Source: Pseudomonadota bacterium (GTDB lineage Bacteria; Pseudomonadota; Gammaproteobacteria; Xanthomonadales; Xanthomonadaceae). Taken from it: a stretch of DNA of 13,216 nucleotides. Shown here piece by piece: positions 1-7,806 of the stretch. A model generated the notes under the pieces. It made no database searches. It saw only the letters and a list, made by a program, of their open reading frames with translations, and had not been told where the DNA came from. Both the position numbers and the translations under genes were made by a program. Within the stretch, counting starts at the first letter, position 1. Each line of letters starts with the position of its first letter. Location of the stretch: the NCBI GenBank assembly GCA_023393895.1, contig JAEXBT010000224.1, positions 1-13,216 of the forward strand, read 5' to 3'.

Positions 1-1
1 G

Positions 2-30
2 TTGACAGCCCTGCCCATGCCCAACAGACT
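2..30 (+). promoter_or_regulatory. weak sigma-70-like promoter candidate for the bio operon
   Basis: A perfect -35 hexamer TTGACA (2-7) is followed after 17 bp by CAGACT (25-30), which matches TATAAT at only 3 of 6 positions. The element lies 30 bp upstream of the bioB start. The -35 is good and the -10 poor, and upstream sequence is cut off, so this is only a candidate. No BirA-type operator is recognisable next to it. Confidence 0.25.
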
Positions 31-60
31 GCCGGATCGCCCTTCCCCGGTCTGTCGGAA

Positions 61-1107
61 ATGCCTGAAACCACCCTCGGAGCCGCCCCCGTGCGCCATG
101 ACTGGACCCGCGAGGAGATCGGCGCGCTGTTCGCCCTGCCGTTCACCGAGTTGCTGTTCCGCGCGGCCAGCGTGCACCGCCAGCACTTCAATCCGGACGA
201 GGTGCAGGTATCGACCCTGCTCTCGGTCAAGACCGGCGGCTGCCCGGAGGACTGCGGCTACTGCCCGCAGGCGCAGCGCTACCACACCGGCGTCGATGCG
301 ACCAAGCTGATGGCCTGCGAGGATGTGCTGGAAAAGGCGCGCGCGGCCAAGGCGGCAGGCGCCTCGCGCTTCTGCATGGGCGCGGCCTGGCGCTCACCGA
401 AGGACCGCGACATCCCCAAGGTGGCCGAGATGATCGCCGGGGTGAAGGCGCTCGGGCTGGAAACCTGCGCGACGCTGGGCATGCTCAGCGAGCCGCAGGC
501 GCAGGCGCTGAAGGACGCCGGCCTCGACTACTACAACCACAACCTGGATACCGCGCCGGACTTCTATGGCGACGTGATTACCACCCGCGATTACGAGGAC
601 CGCCTCGACACGCTCACCCATGTGCGCGACGCCGGCCTGAAGACCTGCTGCGGCGGCATCGTCGGGATGGGTGAGTCGCGCGACCAGCGCGCCGGCCTGC
701 TGCAGGCGCTGGCCACGCTGCCGGCGCATCCGGATTCGGTACCGATCAACCGGCTGGTGCGCGTCGCCGGCACGCCGCTGGCCAAAGAGAAGGAACTTGA
801 TCCGTTCGAGTTCGTGCGCACGATCGCCGTGGCCCGGATCATCATGCCGAAGTCGATGGTGCGGCTGTCGGCTGGCCGCGAAACCATGGGCGACGAGCTG
901 CAGGCGCTGTGCTTCCTTGCCGGCGCCAACTCCATCTTCCACGGTGAAAAACTGCTGACCACCGGCAATCCCGACACCGCCCGCGACGATGCGCTGTTCG
1001 CACGGCTGGGCCTGAAGCCGATGCCGTTCGCCGGCGCCGACCTCGACCCGTGTGCGCAAACGGTGCACGCCGACATCGTCGACACGCGGGCACAGGCCGC
1101 GGCATGA
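61..1107 (+). CDS. bioB: biotin synthase BioB
   Basis: Radical-SAM enzyme, cytoplasmic, that inserts sulfur into dethiobiotin in the last step of biotin synthesis. It has 348 aa, the usual family length. The SAM [4Fe-4S] motif CxxxCxxC is Cys61, Cys65 and Cys68, inside the classic [20 protein letters not shown] stretch. The ligands of the sacrificial [2Fe-2S] cluster are in register with E. coli at Cys105, Cys136, Cys196 and Arg268 (in VRLSAGRE). YNHNLDT and GGIVGMGE are also present. The ATG at 61 is the first plausible in-frame start; only a poor Shine-Dalgarno (GGA, very close) precedes it. The stop overlaps the bioF start as ATGA (1104-1107), so it heads a coupled operon. bioA and bioD are not nearby. 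Confidence 0.97.
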   Translation: MPETTLGAAPVRHDWTREEIGALFALPFTELLFRAASVHRQHFNPDEVQVSTLLSVKTGGCPEDCGYCPQAQRYHTGVDATKLMACEDVLEKARAAKAAGASRFCMGAAWRSPKDRDIPKVAEMIAGVKALGLETCATLGMLSEPQAQALKDAGLDYYNHNLDTAPDFYGDVITTRDYEDRLDTLTHVRDAGLKTCCGGIVGMGESRDQRAGLLQALATLPAHPDSVPINRLVRVAGTPLAKEKELDPFEFVRTIAVARIIMPKSMVRLSAGRETMGDELQALCFLAGANSIFHGEKLLTTGNPDTARDDALFARLGLKPMPFAGADLDPCAQTVHADIVDTRAQAAA

Positions 1108-2303
1108 GCCGGCCGTCGCTGCGCGAGCGCATCGGACAGGCGCGCGCCCAGCGCGATACACGCCTGCAGCGCCGCCATCGCCGGTCCATCCAGCGCCGTG
1201 ACGGCGTCCGCGTGGAGATGGACGGGCACTGGCTGACCGGCTTCTGCAGCAACGATTACCTGGGCCTCTCGCAGCACTTCTCGGTGGTGGGCGCACTGCA
1301 GGACGAGGCCGCGCGCTCCGGCGCCGGCGGCGTTTCCTCGCATCTGGTCTGCGGCCACCTGGCCGTGCACGACGCGCTGGAGCAGGAGATCACCGACTGG
1401 TTGCAGGTGCCGGCGGCGCTGGCTTTTTCCAGTGGCTGGATGGCGAACCTGGCGGTGATGCAGTCGCTGCTGGGCGAGGCCGATGTCTGCGCGCAGGATC
1501 GCCTCAACCACGCCAGCCTGATCGATGCCGCGCGCCTGGCCGGCTGCCACCTGCGTCGCTACCCCCACGCAGACGCCGAAGGCGCACTGCGCCAGTTGCG
1601 CGCGCAACCCGATGGCGCGGCGATGATCGCCAGCGATGGCGTCTTCAGCATGGACGGCGACATCGCACCGTTGCGCGACCTGGTGCTCGTGGCGCACGTC
1701 CAGCACGCCCTGCTGTATATCGATGACGCGCATGGTGCGGGGGTGGTCGGTCCCGACGGCCGTGGCAGCGTGGCGGCGGCACGGCTGACCGCGAAGGAAG
1801 TCCCGTTGCAGCTGGTCACGCTGGGCAAGGCGCTCGGCAGCTTCGGAGCGGTGGTCGCCGGTGATGCCGACTACATCGCGCATCTGGCGGAAACCGCGCG
1901 TCCCTATCTGTTCACCACTGCACTGACACCGGCACAGGCGGCGGCATCGCTGGCGGCGGTGCGACTGGCGCGTCGCGACCAGTGGCGACGCGATCGGCTG
2001 GTCGAACTCACCCAGCGCCTCCGTCAGGCGGCGACGCGGGAGGGATTCCGCCTGCTGGCTTCGGACACGCCGATCCAGCCGTTGATGTGCGGCAGCGCGG
2101 CGCATGCCCTGGCCATGGCCGATGCGCTGCGCGAACAGGGGTTCCTGGTCGTGGCGATCCGGCCGCCCACGGTGCCCGAGAACAGCGCGCGGCTGCGCAT
2201 CACGCTGTCCGCGCTGCACACGCCCGAGGACATCGATGCGCTGGTGGACGCACTCGGCCGGGCCCGCGACGAAACCCGCCGACGCATCGGCAGCGCACCA
2301 TGA
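1104..2303 (+). CDS. bioF: 8-amino-7-oxononanoate synthase BioF
   Basis: PLP-dependent alpha-oxoamine synthase (fold type I) that condenses pimeloyl-ACP with L-alanine to give 8-amino-7-oxononanoate (KAPA). It has 399 aa with the start at the ATG in the ATGA overlap with bioB; an open frame continues upstream inside bioB, but those codons are not family-like. Visible landmarks are FCSNDYLGL (about 47-55), [16 protein letters not shown], His136 in DRLNHASL (stacks on PLP), Asp207 and His210 in IDDAHGAG, and the Schiff-base lysine Lys242 in [11 protein letters not shown]. The spacing of these residues follows E. coli BioF (His133, Asp204, His207, Lys236). The stop overlaps the next gene by 4 bp (2300-2303). 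Confidence 0.96.
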   Translation: MSRPSLRERIGQARAQRDTRLQRRHRRSIQRRDGVRVEMDGHWLTGFCSNDYLGLSQHFSVVGALQDEAARSGAGGVSSHLVCGHLAVHDALEQEITDWLQVPAALAFSSGWMANLAVMQSLLGEADVCAQDRLNHASLIDAARLAGCHLRRYPHADAEGALRQLRAQPDGAAMIASDGVFSMDGDIAPLRDLVLVAHVQHALLYIDDAHGAGVVGPDGRGSVAAARLTAKEVPLQLVTLGKALGSFGAVVAGDADYIAHLAETARPYLFTTALTPAQAAASLAAVRLARRDQWRRDRLVELTQRLRQAATREGFRLLASDTPIQPLMCGSAAHALAMADALREQGFLVVAIRPPTVPENSARLRITLSALHTPEDIDALVDALGRARDETRRRIGSAP

Positions 2304-3298
2304 CCCGCAATGACGATGCCGGCCGCATCGCGCTGGCCGCGGTGCTGCTCGGCCTCGCCTCGGCGCTGTTCTTCACCCTGACCTACGTGCTCAACCGCGC
2401 CAGCGCCAACATCGGGGGGCACTGGGCCTGGACCGCCGCGCTGCGCTACCTGATCACCCTGCCCCTGATGCTGCCGTTGATGCGCGGGCGAATGCGGCCG
2501 CTGTGGGCATCGCTGCGCGCGCGGCCGCTGCCCTGGCTGGTCTGCAGCGTCATCGGTTTCGTGCTGTTCTACGTGCCGCTGTCGTATGCGGCGGCGAGCG
2601 GGCCCTCGTGGCTGATCGCCGGCAGCTTCCAGTTCACCGTAATCGCGGGGATGCTGGTGGCGCCGTTCCTGTATCGCGATGACCGCGCGCGCGTCCCGCT
2701 GGCCGCGTGGCTGGTCGGCCTGCTGATCTTCGCCGGGGTGATGGTGATGCAGTTCGCCCACGCCGAAGGCGGCCTGGGGCGCGCGGGCTGGATCGCGCTC
2801 GCCTGCGTGCTTGCTTCCGCCATCGCCTACCCACTCGGCAACCGCCTGCTGCTGCTGCATCTGGAACGCACCGGCGAGCCGCTGGATGCCACACAGCGCG
2901 TGTTCGGCATGACGCTTGCCAGCCAGCCGGCATGGCTGCTGGTCGCCACCTTCGCATGGTCGCAGGCGGGTGCGCCGCCGGCATCGCAGGTGTGGCTCGC
3001 CGCCGGCGTGGCGCTGTCGGCCGGCATCATCGCCACCATCCTGTTCTTCAAGGCCACCGGGCTGGTGCGCGACAATCCGACCGCACTCGCCGCGGCCGAG
3101 GCGATGCAGGCGGCCGAACTCATCTTCGCCAGCGTCCTCGGCGTGCTGTTCCTGCACGAGGCCTGGCCGCGTGGCGGCGCGCTGGCTGGTGGCGCGATGA
3201 TCATCATCGGCATCGTGCTGTTCGCCTGGGTGGCCTCGCGCCCGCGCGCGCGCGACCCGCGCGAGGTGCAGGCGATGCGCTCGGAGCACGGCGCATGA
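2300..3298 (+). CDS. DMT-superfamily (EmrE/EamA-like) membrane transporter inside the bio operon
   Basis: Integral inner-membrane protein of 332 aa with about ten predicted hydrophobic helices (roughly 10-30, 43-61, 78-96, 102-124, 135-152, 162-180, 203-222, 231-250, 262-285, 292-312) and an Arg-rich cytoplasmic tail. Two related five-helix halves and motifs such as [25 protein letters not shown] and LHEAWPRG fit the drug/metabolite transporter superfamily. It seems closest to the group annotated as putative multidrug-resistance efflux transporters. The substrate cannot be read from sequence. It starts and ends in ATGA overlaps with bioF and bioH, so it is probably co-translated with the biotin enzymes. 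E. coli YigM, a biotin importer, is also a DMT member, so biotin or a precursor (import or export) is a reasonable inference. Confidence 0.85.
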   Translation: MTRNDDAGRIALAAVLLGLASALFFTLTYVLNRASANIGGHWAWTAALRYLITLPLMLPLMRGRMRPLWASLRARPLPWLVCSVIGFVLFYVPLSYAAASGPSWLIAGSFQFTVIAGMLVAPFLYRDDRARVPLAAWLVGLLIFAGVMVMQFAHAEGGLGRAGWIALACVLASAIAYPLGNRLLLLHLERTGEPLDATQRVFGMTLASQPAWLLVATFAWSQAGAPPASQVWLAAGVALSAGIIATILFFKATGLVRDNPTALAAAEAMQAAELIFASVLGVLFLHEAWPRGGALAGGAMIIIGIVLFAWVASRPRARDPREVQAMRSEHGA

Positions 3299-4053
3299 GC
3301 CTGCACGTGGAACGCGGCGGCAACGGGCCGGACATCGTGCTGCTGCATGGCTGGGCGATGCACGGCGGCGTGTTCGCGCCGCTGGTCGAACGCCTGCGCG
3401 AGACCTGCACGCTGCACGTGGTCGACCTGCCCGGCCACGGCCTGTCACGCGATGCCGATGTACCGCTGGTGCTCGATGCCTGCGTCGATGCGGTCGCCGA
3501 TCTCGTGCCCGACGGCGCGCTGTGGTGCGGCTGGTCGCTGGGCGGACTGGTGGCGTTGCGTGCGGCCTCCCGCGGCGTGCCGATGCGGCGGCTGGCGATG
3601 CTGTGCGCCTCCCCGCGCTTCGTGCGCGGCGAGGACTGGCGCTGGGGGATGTCGCCGCAGATCTTCCGCGACTTCGCCGATGGCCTGCGCAGCGACTGGC
3701 GCGGCACGCTCGATCGATTCCTCGCGCTCGAGGCCTTCGGTTCCGACCACGCCAAGGAGGAACTGCGCAGCCTGCGCGATGCGCTGTTCGCGCGCGGCGA
3801 GCCGGCCGCCGCGGTCCTGGCCGACGGGCTCGAACTGCTTGAAACCAGCGACCTGCGCGCCGCGCTTCCGAACCTTGCGGTGCAGAGCACCTGGATCGGC
3901 GGACGCCGCGACCGCCTCGTTGATCCGCGCGCGATGGCCGAGGCCGCCACGCTCGCGCCGAAAGCCGCTTTCCATGTCATCGAACACGCCGGCCACGCGC
4001 CGTTCCTCACCCACGCCGATGCGGTGATTTCCGCGCTGGATCCCGCTGCATGA
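3295..4053 (+). CDS. bioH: pimeloyl-[acyl-carrier protein] methyl ester esterase BioH
   Basis: Alpha/beta-hydrolase of 252 aa, cytoplasmic, which removes the methyl group from pimeloyl-ACP methyl ester and ends the disguised fatty-acid elongation begun by BioC. The catalytic triad is visible: Ser81 in the nucleophile elbow GWSLGG, Asp206 in GGRRDRLVD and His234 in EHAGHAPF. These lie within one residue of E. coli BioH Ser82, Asp207 and His235. LLHGWAMHGG near the N terminus supplies the oxyanion-hole region, and DLPGHGLS is a family signature. GGAG at 3283-3286 is a good Shine-Dalgarno 8 nt before the ATG. It overlaps both neighbours by 4 bp (ATGA). Position directly before bioC supports BioH rather than a generic hydrolase. 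Confidence 0.95.
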   Translation: MSLHVERGGNGPDIVLLHGWAMHGGVFAPLVERLRETCTLHVVDLPGHGLSRDADVPLVLDACVDAVADLVPDGALWCGWSLGGLVALRAASRGVPMRRLAMLCASPRFVRGEDWRWGMSPQIFRDFADGLRSDWRGTLDRFLALEAFGSDHAKEELRSLRDALFARGEPAAAVLADGLELLETSDLRAALPNLAVQSTWIGGRRDRLVDPRAMAEAATLAPKAAFHVIEHAGHAPFLTHADAVISALDPAA

Positions 4054-4961
4054 GCCGCGACGGCGAGCGCATCTTCGACAGCCGCCAGGTGCGCCGCGCG
4101 TTCGGCCGCGCCGCCGCCGGCTACGACGCCGCATCGCCCCTCCAGCGCGAGATCGAATCTCGGCTGCTGGAGTCGCTCGACCATTGGTCGTTGCGCCACG
4201 GCGACGCCACGCCGAAGGTGATCCTCGATGTCGGTTGCGGGCCGGGCCGCGCCGCCCATGCGCTGCGTGCACGCTGGCCGAAGGCACAGGTGATTGCGAT
4301 CGATGCCGCGCTGCCGATGCTGCACGCCGCCCGCGACAACACCCGCGGACTGTTCCTCCGCCATCGCGAAATCGCCCGCGTCGCCGCCGACCTGCGCGCG
4401 CTGCCGCTGGCCGAGCACAGCGTGGACCTGGTGTTCAGCAACCTCGCCCTGCAATGGATCGACGACCTGCCCGCCGCGTTCGCCGGATTCCGTCGGGTCA
4501 TGCGGCCGGGCGCGATGTTGCTCGTGTCGACCTTCGGCAGCGAAACTCTCGTCGACCTGCGCGAGGCCTTTGCCAGCGCCGATGCATTGCCTCACGTCAG
4601 CCCGTTCACGGCGATCGCGCCGTTCGGCGATGCGCTGGTCGCCGCCGGCTTCCGCGAGCCGGTGCTCGACCGCGACGTCTTCGTCGAACACAAGCCTGCA
4701 TTCGCCGACATCCTCCACAGCCTGCGCGCGATGGGCGCGACCAATGCGCTGCACGCGCGCCGCCACGCGCTGTCCGGACGCGCACGCTTCCGGGCGGCCG
4801 AAGCCGCGCATGCGCGCGACGACCGTGGCTTGCCGATGCGCTGGGAAGCAATCTACGCACATGCGTGGGCGCCGGAGCCGGGCACCCCACTGCGGGACGT
4901 GGAAGGTGAATTCGCGCAGGTACCGCTCTCGCGCATCCCGATCCGGCGACGCGCCGGCTGA
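4050..4961 (+). CDS. bioC: malonyl-ACP O-methyltransferase BioC
   Basis: SAM-dependent class I methyltransferase of 303 aa that methylates the free carboxyl of malonyl-ACP so that the fatty-acid machinery can build the pimeloyl chain. The N-terminal QVRRAFGRAAAGYDAASPLQREI (about 13-35) is typical of BioC. Motif I, ILDVGCGPG, is at about 58-66, followed by the acidic AIDAALPML, a post-motif DLVFSNLALQWIDDL and VMRPGAMLLVSTFG. The C-terminal part, with DILHSLRAMGATNA, is also BioC-like. It starts in an ATGA overlap with bioH and is the last gene of the operon. No clear intrinsic terminator was seen in the 85 bp that follow. Confidence 0.95.
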   Translation: MSRDGERIFDSRQVRRAFGRAAAGYDAASPLQREIESRLLESLDHWSLRHGDATPKVILDVGCGPGRAAHALRARWPKAQVIAIDAALPMLHAARDNTRGLFLRHREIARVAADLRALPLAEHSVDLVFSNLALQWIDDLPAAFAGFRRVMRPGAMLLVSTFGSETLVDLREAFASADALPHVSPFTAIAPFGDALVAAGFREPVLDRDVFVEHKPAFADILHSLRAMGATNALHARRHALSGRARFRAAEAAHARDDRGLPMRWEAIYAHAWAPEPGTPLRDVEGEFAQVPLSRIPIRRRAG

Positions 4962-4985
4962 GCCCGCAACGAAACCGTAACGACC

Positions 4986-5014
4986 GGAACCGTTCATCGC
5001 GCGCTGCCTAGACT
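4986..5014 (+). promoter_or_regulatory. promoter-like region before the secreted hypothetical gene
   Basis: The 85-bp gap after bioC contains GGAACC (4986-4991), GTTCATCGCGCG (4992-5003) and TAGACT (5009-5014). TAGACT resembles a -10 element, and GGAAC resembles the -35 of RpoE/ECF-type promoters. A related GTTCA-A-TCGCCCG string precedes the lipoprotein gene (7165-7177). The gene could have its own promoter as well as read-through from the bio operon. This rests on pattern resemblance only. Confidence 0.25.
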
Positions 5015-5046
5015 GGCGCCGACTCCGCCACGCACCGGAACCCGCC

Positions 5047-5658
5047 ATGACGCCGCGCTCGCTCGCCATGCTGCTCACCACCGCGATGTGCTTCGCGGTC
5101 GCACCTGCCACATCGCTCGCACAGACCTCCGGCAGCCTCACCGCACAGGCCGATGCGCTGCTGCGCAGCGCCAGCGAGGACGCACTCGACCGCCTGTTCA
5201 GCTCGGTGCATGGCCTCTCGCGTTCGGACGCGGATGCCAACAGGCTGTGTCGCGCACTGGCATCACCCTCGCGCGGCAGCGCCGATACCTGGCTTGCGCT
5301 CGCGCAGGAGATCGCGCCGGAACACCGCGATGCGCTCACCGGCGCACTGGCCGAAGTCGCGCTCTCGGGCTGGCAGGGCCAGCCGATGGCGTTCGATGAA
5401 ACCGCCGCGCGCAAGTCGCTCCGACAGGCCGGCGTGCGCGCCGCCCTGCTCAACGAGGGCTTCAGCGCCGCCGCGCTCGCAGCAGACGGACCAAGTGATG
5501 AGGAAGCCGATGCGGTGCGTTGCCAGTCGCTGCGCTGGCTGCTGGATGCGGTCGCCACCCAGCCGGCATCCGAACGCGCCGCGATCACACGCCTGCTGCT
5601 GCGCGACGGCGTGGCCGCGCTGCTGCAGGGCGCCGCGAACGCACCTGCCGCCAGCTGA
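5047..5658 (+). CDS. small secreted/periplasmic protein of unknown function
   Basis: Not recognised as any named family. It has 203 aa. The N terminus is a clear Sec signal peptide: MTPR, hydrophobic LAMLLTTAMCFAVAPA, then a probable signal-peptidase I site after Ala25 (SLA|QT). The mature part (about 178 aa) is Ala/Leu-rich and probably all-helical, with two cysteines (in NRLCRALAS and DAVRCQSLRW) that could form a disulfide in the periplasm. The start is the ATG at 5047, with GGAA at 5037-5040 as a modest ribosome-binding site. It lies 85 bp after bioC on the same strand and ends 6 bp before the converging NTF2-like gene. No link to biotin synthesis is visible in the protein. Confidence 0.75.
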   Translation: MTPRSLAMLLTTAMCFAVAPATSLAQTSGSLTAQADALLRSASEDALDRLFSSVHGLSRSDADANRLCRALASPSRGSADTWLALAQEIAPEHRDALTGALAEVALSGWQGQPMAFDETAARKSLRQAGVRAALLNEGFSAAALAADGPSDEEADAVRCQSLRWLLDAVATQPASERAAITRLLLRDGVAALLQGAANAPAAS

Positions 5659-5664
5659 GAGGGT

Positions 5665-6090
5665 TCAGGCGCCGACCTGCGCCAGCCAGTCCTGCAGGTT
5701 GTAGTAGTTGCTCACGCGGCTGATTCGCGCGGCATCGCCCATGCCTTCGATCGCGAAGAACGCGCCGCCCGGCAGCACGTAATGCTGGCCGCGCGCCTCG
5801 GGTAGCCCCGAGTCGGTGGCGAGGTACTCGCCGTGCACGACGTACTCGGCGGCCGCGCGGCAGCCCTCGGCATCCGTCATCACCACCACCTCCTCCAGCC
5901 GCTCCCGGTAGCTGGCATCCATCCGCTGCATGAAGGCAGCGAACGCGGGCTTGCCGGTTTCGCGCGCGCCTTGGTTGAGGTCATGCACGATGTCGTCGGT
6001 GAGCAGCGCGAGCATCGCCGGGCGGTCGCCACGGTTGAACGCCTCGTAATAGGCTTGGACGAGGGCACGCGCGGTATCGGTGGTGGACAT
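5665..6090 (-). CDS. NTF2-like / SnoaL-like (ketosteroid isomerase-related) protein
   Basis: 141 aa, cytoplasmic, no signal peptide. The N-terminal TARALVQAYYEAFNRGDRPAMLALLTDDIVHDLNQG is the standard opening of the NTF2/SnoaL cone fold. The C-terminal RISRVSNYYNLQDWLAQVG matches the last strand and tail of this superfamily. The fold has a cavity used by enzymes or for binding small molecules, and the substrate cannot be deduced here. The ATG (6088-6090) lies only 2 bp after the stop of the PLP enzyme, so the two are probably one transcript. Xanthomonad genomes often label such proteins ketosteroid-isomerase-related without functional proof. Confidence 0.85.
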   Translation of the reverse strand: MSTTDTARALVQAYYEAFNRGDRPAMLALLTDDIVHDLNQGARETGKPAFAAFMQRMDASYRERLEEVVVMTDAEGCRAAAEYVVHGEYLATDSGLPEARGQHYVLPGGAFFAIEGMGDAARISRVSNYYNLQDWLAQVGA

Positions 6091-6092
6091 GC

Positions 6093-7064
6093 TCAGGATT
6101 CCAATAGTTCGGGCAACGCGGCGGGATCGACGTTGCCACCGGAAAGAATGATGCCGACGCGCTTGCCGGCGAAACGGTCGCGATGGGCGATCACCATCGC
6201 CAGCGCCACCGCCGAGGACGGCTCGATCACCAGCTTCAGGTGCAGCCAGGCCAGACGCAGCGCAGCGCGTACCTCAGCTTCACTGGCCAGCAGGATGCCA
6301 TCGGCATGGCGCGCGATCAGCCGGAAGGTGCGTGGCGACAGGTGACCACGCAACCCGTCGCAGATCGTCTCGGCGATGCGGTCGGTAATCGGCTGGCCGG
6401 CCAGCAGTGAATCATGGGCGTCGCGGGCGGCCTCGGGCTCGGCCCCCCAGACTTCCGTCTGCGGCGACAGCGCACGGCTGGCGATGGCGGTGCCCGACAG
6501 CAGGCCGCCACCGCCCACCGGCGCGACCAGGGCATCGAGCGCGGGCGTGCAGGCGATCAGTTCCATTGCCGCGGTGCCCTGGCCGGCGATCACCCATGGA
6601 TCGTCGAACGGATGCACCAGGTGTGCGCCGGTGTCCGCAATGATCTCCGCGACGGCCGCATCGCGGGCGCGCATGTTCGGTGCGCAATGCACGATGCGCG
6701 CGCCATGCCTGGCGATGTTGTCGAGCTTCACCTGCGGCGCGCCCTCCGGCACCACCACGGTGGCGGGGATGCCGCGCAGCCGGCAGGCCAGCGCGATCGC
6801 GGCGCCATGGTTGCCCGAACTCTGGGTTGCGATGCCGCGCTCGGCAGTCGCATCGTCCAGCGCGAATACCGCGTTGCAGGCGCCCCGGAACTTGAATGCC
6901 CCGGCGCGCTGCAGGCTCTCGCACTTGAAATGCAGCGATGCGCCGGTCAGCGCATCCAGCGTTTCGCTCTGCAGGACCGGCGTCACCCGGACATGCGGGC
7001 GGATGCGCGCGGCAGCGCCTAGCAGGTCAAGGTAGCCGGGATCGACAGCGGTGGCTTGGGGCAT
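6093..7064 (-). CDS. threonine/serine dehydratase or serine racemase-like PLP enzyme
   Basis: Fold-type II PLP enzyme of 323 aa, catalytic domain only, with no C-terminal ACT regulatory domain, so unlike biosynthetic IlvA. Lys58 in GAFKFRGA should form the Schiff base. SSGNHG (82-87) contacts the cofactor ring region, and the glycine loop VGGGGLLSG (about 183-191) binds the PLP phosphate. Glu209, Ala213 and Asp215 have the spacing of the divalent-cation site of serine racemases (Glu, Ala/Gly, Asp). SGGNVD lies near the C terminus. Likely reactions are deamination of threonine/serine to the 2-oxo acid, or serine racemisation; sequence alone does not decide. It is first of a two-gene minus-strand unit with the NTF2-like gene. 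The ATG at 7062-7064 has little leader before it. Confidence 0.9.
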   Translation of the reverse strand: MPQATAVDPGYLDLLGAAARIRPHVRVTPVLQSETLDALTGASLHFKCESLQRAGAFKFRGACNAVFALDDATAERGIATQSSGNHGAAIALACRLRGIPATVVVPEGAPQVKLDNIARHGARIVHCAPNMRARDAAVAEIIADTGAHLVHPFDDPWVIAGQGTAAMELIACTPALDALVAPVGGGGLLSGTAIASRALSPQTEVWGAEPEAARDAHDSLLAGQPITDRIAETICDGLRGHLSPRTFRLIARHADGILLASEAEVRAALRLAWLHLKLVIEPSSAVALAMVIAHRDRFAGKRVGIILSGGNVDPAALPELLES

Positions 7065-7214
7065 CCGGCCAGACTAGCGCAGCACGAGCCACCATGCCTC
7101 GCTGGATGAACGCTTCATCACTGGCCGTGCACGCCGCGTCTGTTTAGCGAAAAATTAAGGGGGGGTTCAATCGCCCGGCCCCAAGGTAGGGCCATGTTCC
7201 ATGGGGGATTCCAT
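7065..7214. promoter_or_regulatory. divergent promoter region between PLP-enzyme gene and lipoprotein gene
   Basis: About 150 bp separate two genes reading away from each other, so promoters for both must lie here or very near. The segment 7142-7158 is unusually AT-rich (TTTAGCGAAAAATTAA) and is followed by seven Gs (7159-7165) and GTTCAATCGCCCG (7165-7177). A strong Shine-Dalgarno GGGGGA (7203-7208) sits 6 nt before the ATG at 7215. On the minus strand TAGTCT (7076-7071) lies just before the dehydratase start. No convincing complete -35/-10 pair was found. Confidence 0.35.
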
Positions 7215-7784
7215 ATGAATCGCAAATCCTTGTTGACCGCCGGCATCCTGGGCTCCGCCCTGTTTCTCACCGGCTGCGTGACACCCTACGTCAGCGGCAC
7301 CGTCGGTTCCCGGATCGGCAGTGGCGGCTACATCAGCGGCAGCGTGGGCGGCTATCCGTCCTACGGCTACGGGGGTTACAACCGTTATGGTTCGGTCTAC
7401 GGCTATGACCGCTACGGCAACCCGATCTACCGTCTGCCCGATGGACGGCTGGTCACCGGCAGCCGTTACGGCTCGAACTACAGCCGCTACGGTTATCCGT
7501 CCTACGGCTATCCCAGCTACGGTTATCCGAGCTACGGCTACCCCGGTGGCTATTACGGTTACCCCGGAAACGGCTACTACGGCGGATACCCCGGTTACAG
7601 CCGCCCGCCTGTATATCGTCCGGTCCGTCCGCGGCCGCACGACAATTCGCCAAGCACACCGCCGACTCGTCCTCCGTCCACGGGTACGCCATCCACCCCG
7701 GTCGTCCGGCGTGACACGGGCGGCACGTCCAGCGGCAGCGTGCTGCGGCAGATGCGGGAGCGGGTTCGCGAGATCGAACCCTGA
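7215..7784 (+). CDS. Gly/Tyr/Pro-rich outer-membrane lipoprotein with YGYPS repeats
   Basis: 189 aa from the ATG at 7215. This start is preferred over the in-frame ATG at 7194 because GGGGGA (7203-7208) gives ideal spacing and leaves a compact signal peptide. MNRKSLLTAGILGSALFLTGC is a type II signal with a lipobox (LTGC, Cys21 lipidated). The residue after Cys is Val, not Asp, which favours the outer membrane. The mature part is low-complexity: Gly/Tyr/Ser-rich (about 30-120), including four YGYP[SG] tandem units, then Pro/Thr-rich and basic (RPVRPRPHDNSPSTPPTRPP), ending in a charged segment, SVLRQMRERVREIEP. No enzymatic domain is visible. A structural, adhesive or cell-surface role is possible but not shown. 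Monocistronic by context. Confidence 0.85.
   Translation: MNRKSLLTAGILGSALFLTGCVTPYVSGTVGSRIGSGGYISGSVGGYPSYGYGGYNRYGSVYGYDRYGNPIYRLPDGRLVTGSRYGSNYSRYGYPSYGYPSYGYPSYGYPGGYYGYPGNGYYGGYPGYSRPPVYRPVRPRPHDNSPSTPPTRPPSTGTPSTPVVRRDTGGTSSGSVLRQMRERVREIEP
7488..7547 (+). repeat. four 15-bp tandem repeats encoding YGYP[SG]
   Basis: Four consecutive in-frame 15-bp units start at 7488, 7503, 7518 and 7533. They encode YGYPS three times and YGYPG once. The units differ mainly at third codon positions (GGT/GGC, TAT/TAC, CCG/CCC, TCC/AGC), so the protein repeat is kept while the DNA has drifted. Degenerate continuations (YYGYPGN, YYGGYPGY) follow to about 7600. Confidence 0.9.
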
Positions 7785-7806
7785 CCTGAAACCCGCGGAA
7801 ATGGGG

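Noticed and set aside
2..58. Possible BirA operator from GACAG (4-8) and CTGTC (52-56)
   Set aside because: The arms are 43 bp apart and only 5 bp long. The BirA operator has longer arms with about 15 bp between them.
591..2219. Long minus-strand open frame antisense to bioB and bioF
   Set aside because: It is a shadow of the GC-rich codon pattern. The protein is Arg/Gln/Ala-rich without any family features, and the plus strand encodes well-defined enzymes.
3204..5588. Very long minus-strand open frame (about 790 codons) antisense to bioH, bioC and the secreted gene
   Set aside because: Same codon-pattern effect: Ser/Arg/Ala-rich with no recognisable domain, and it crosses three real genes.
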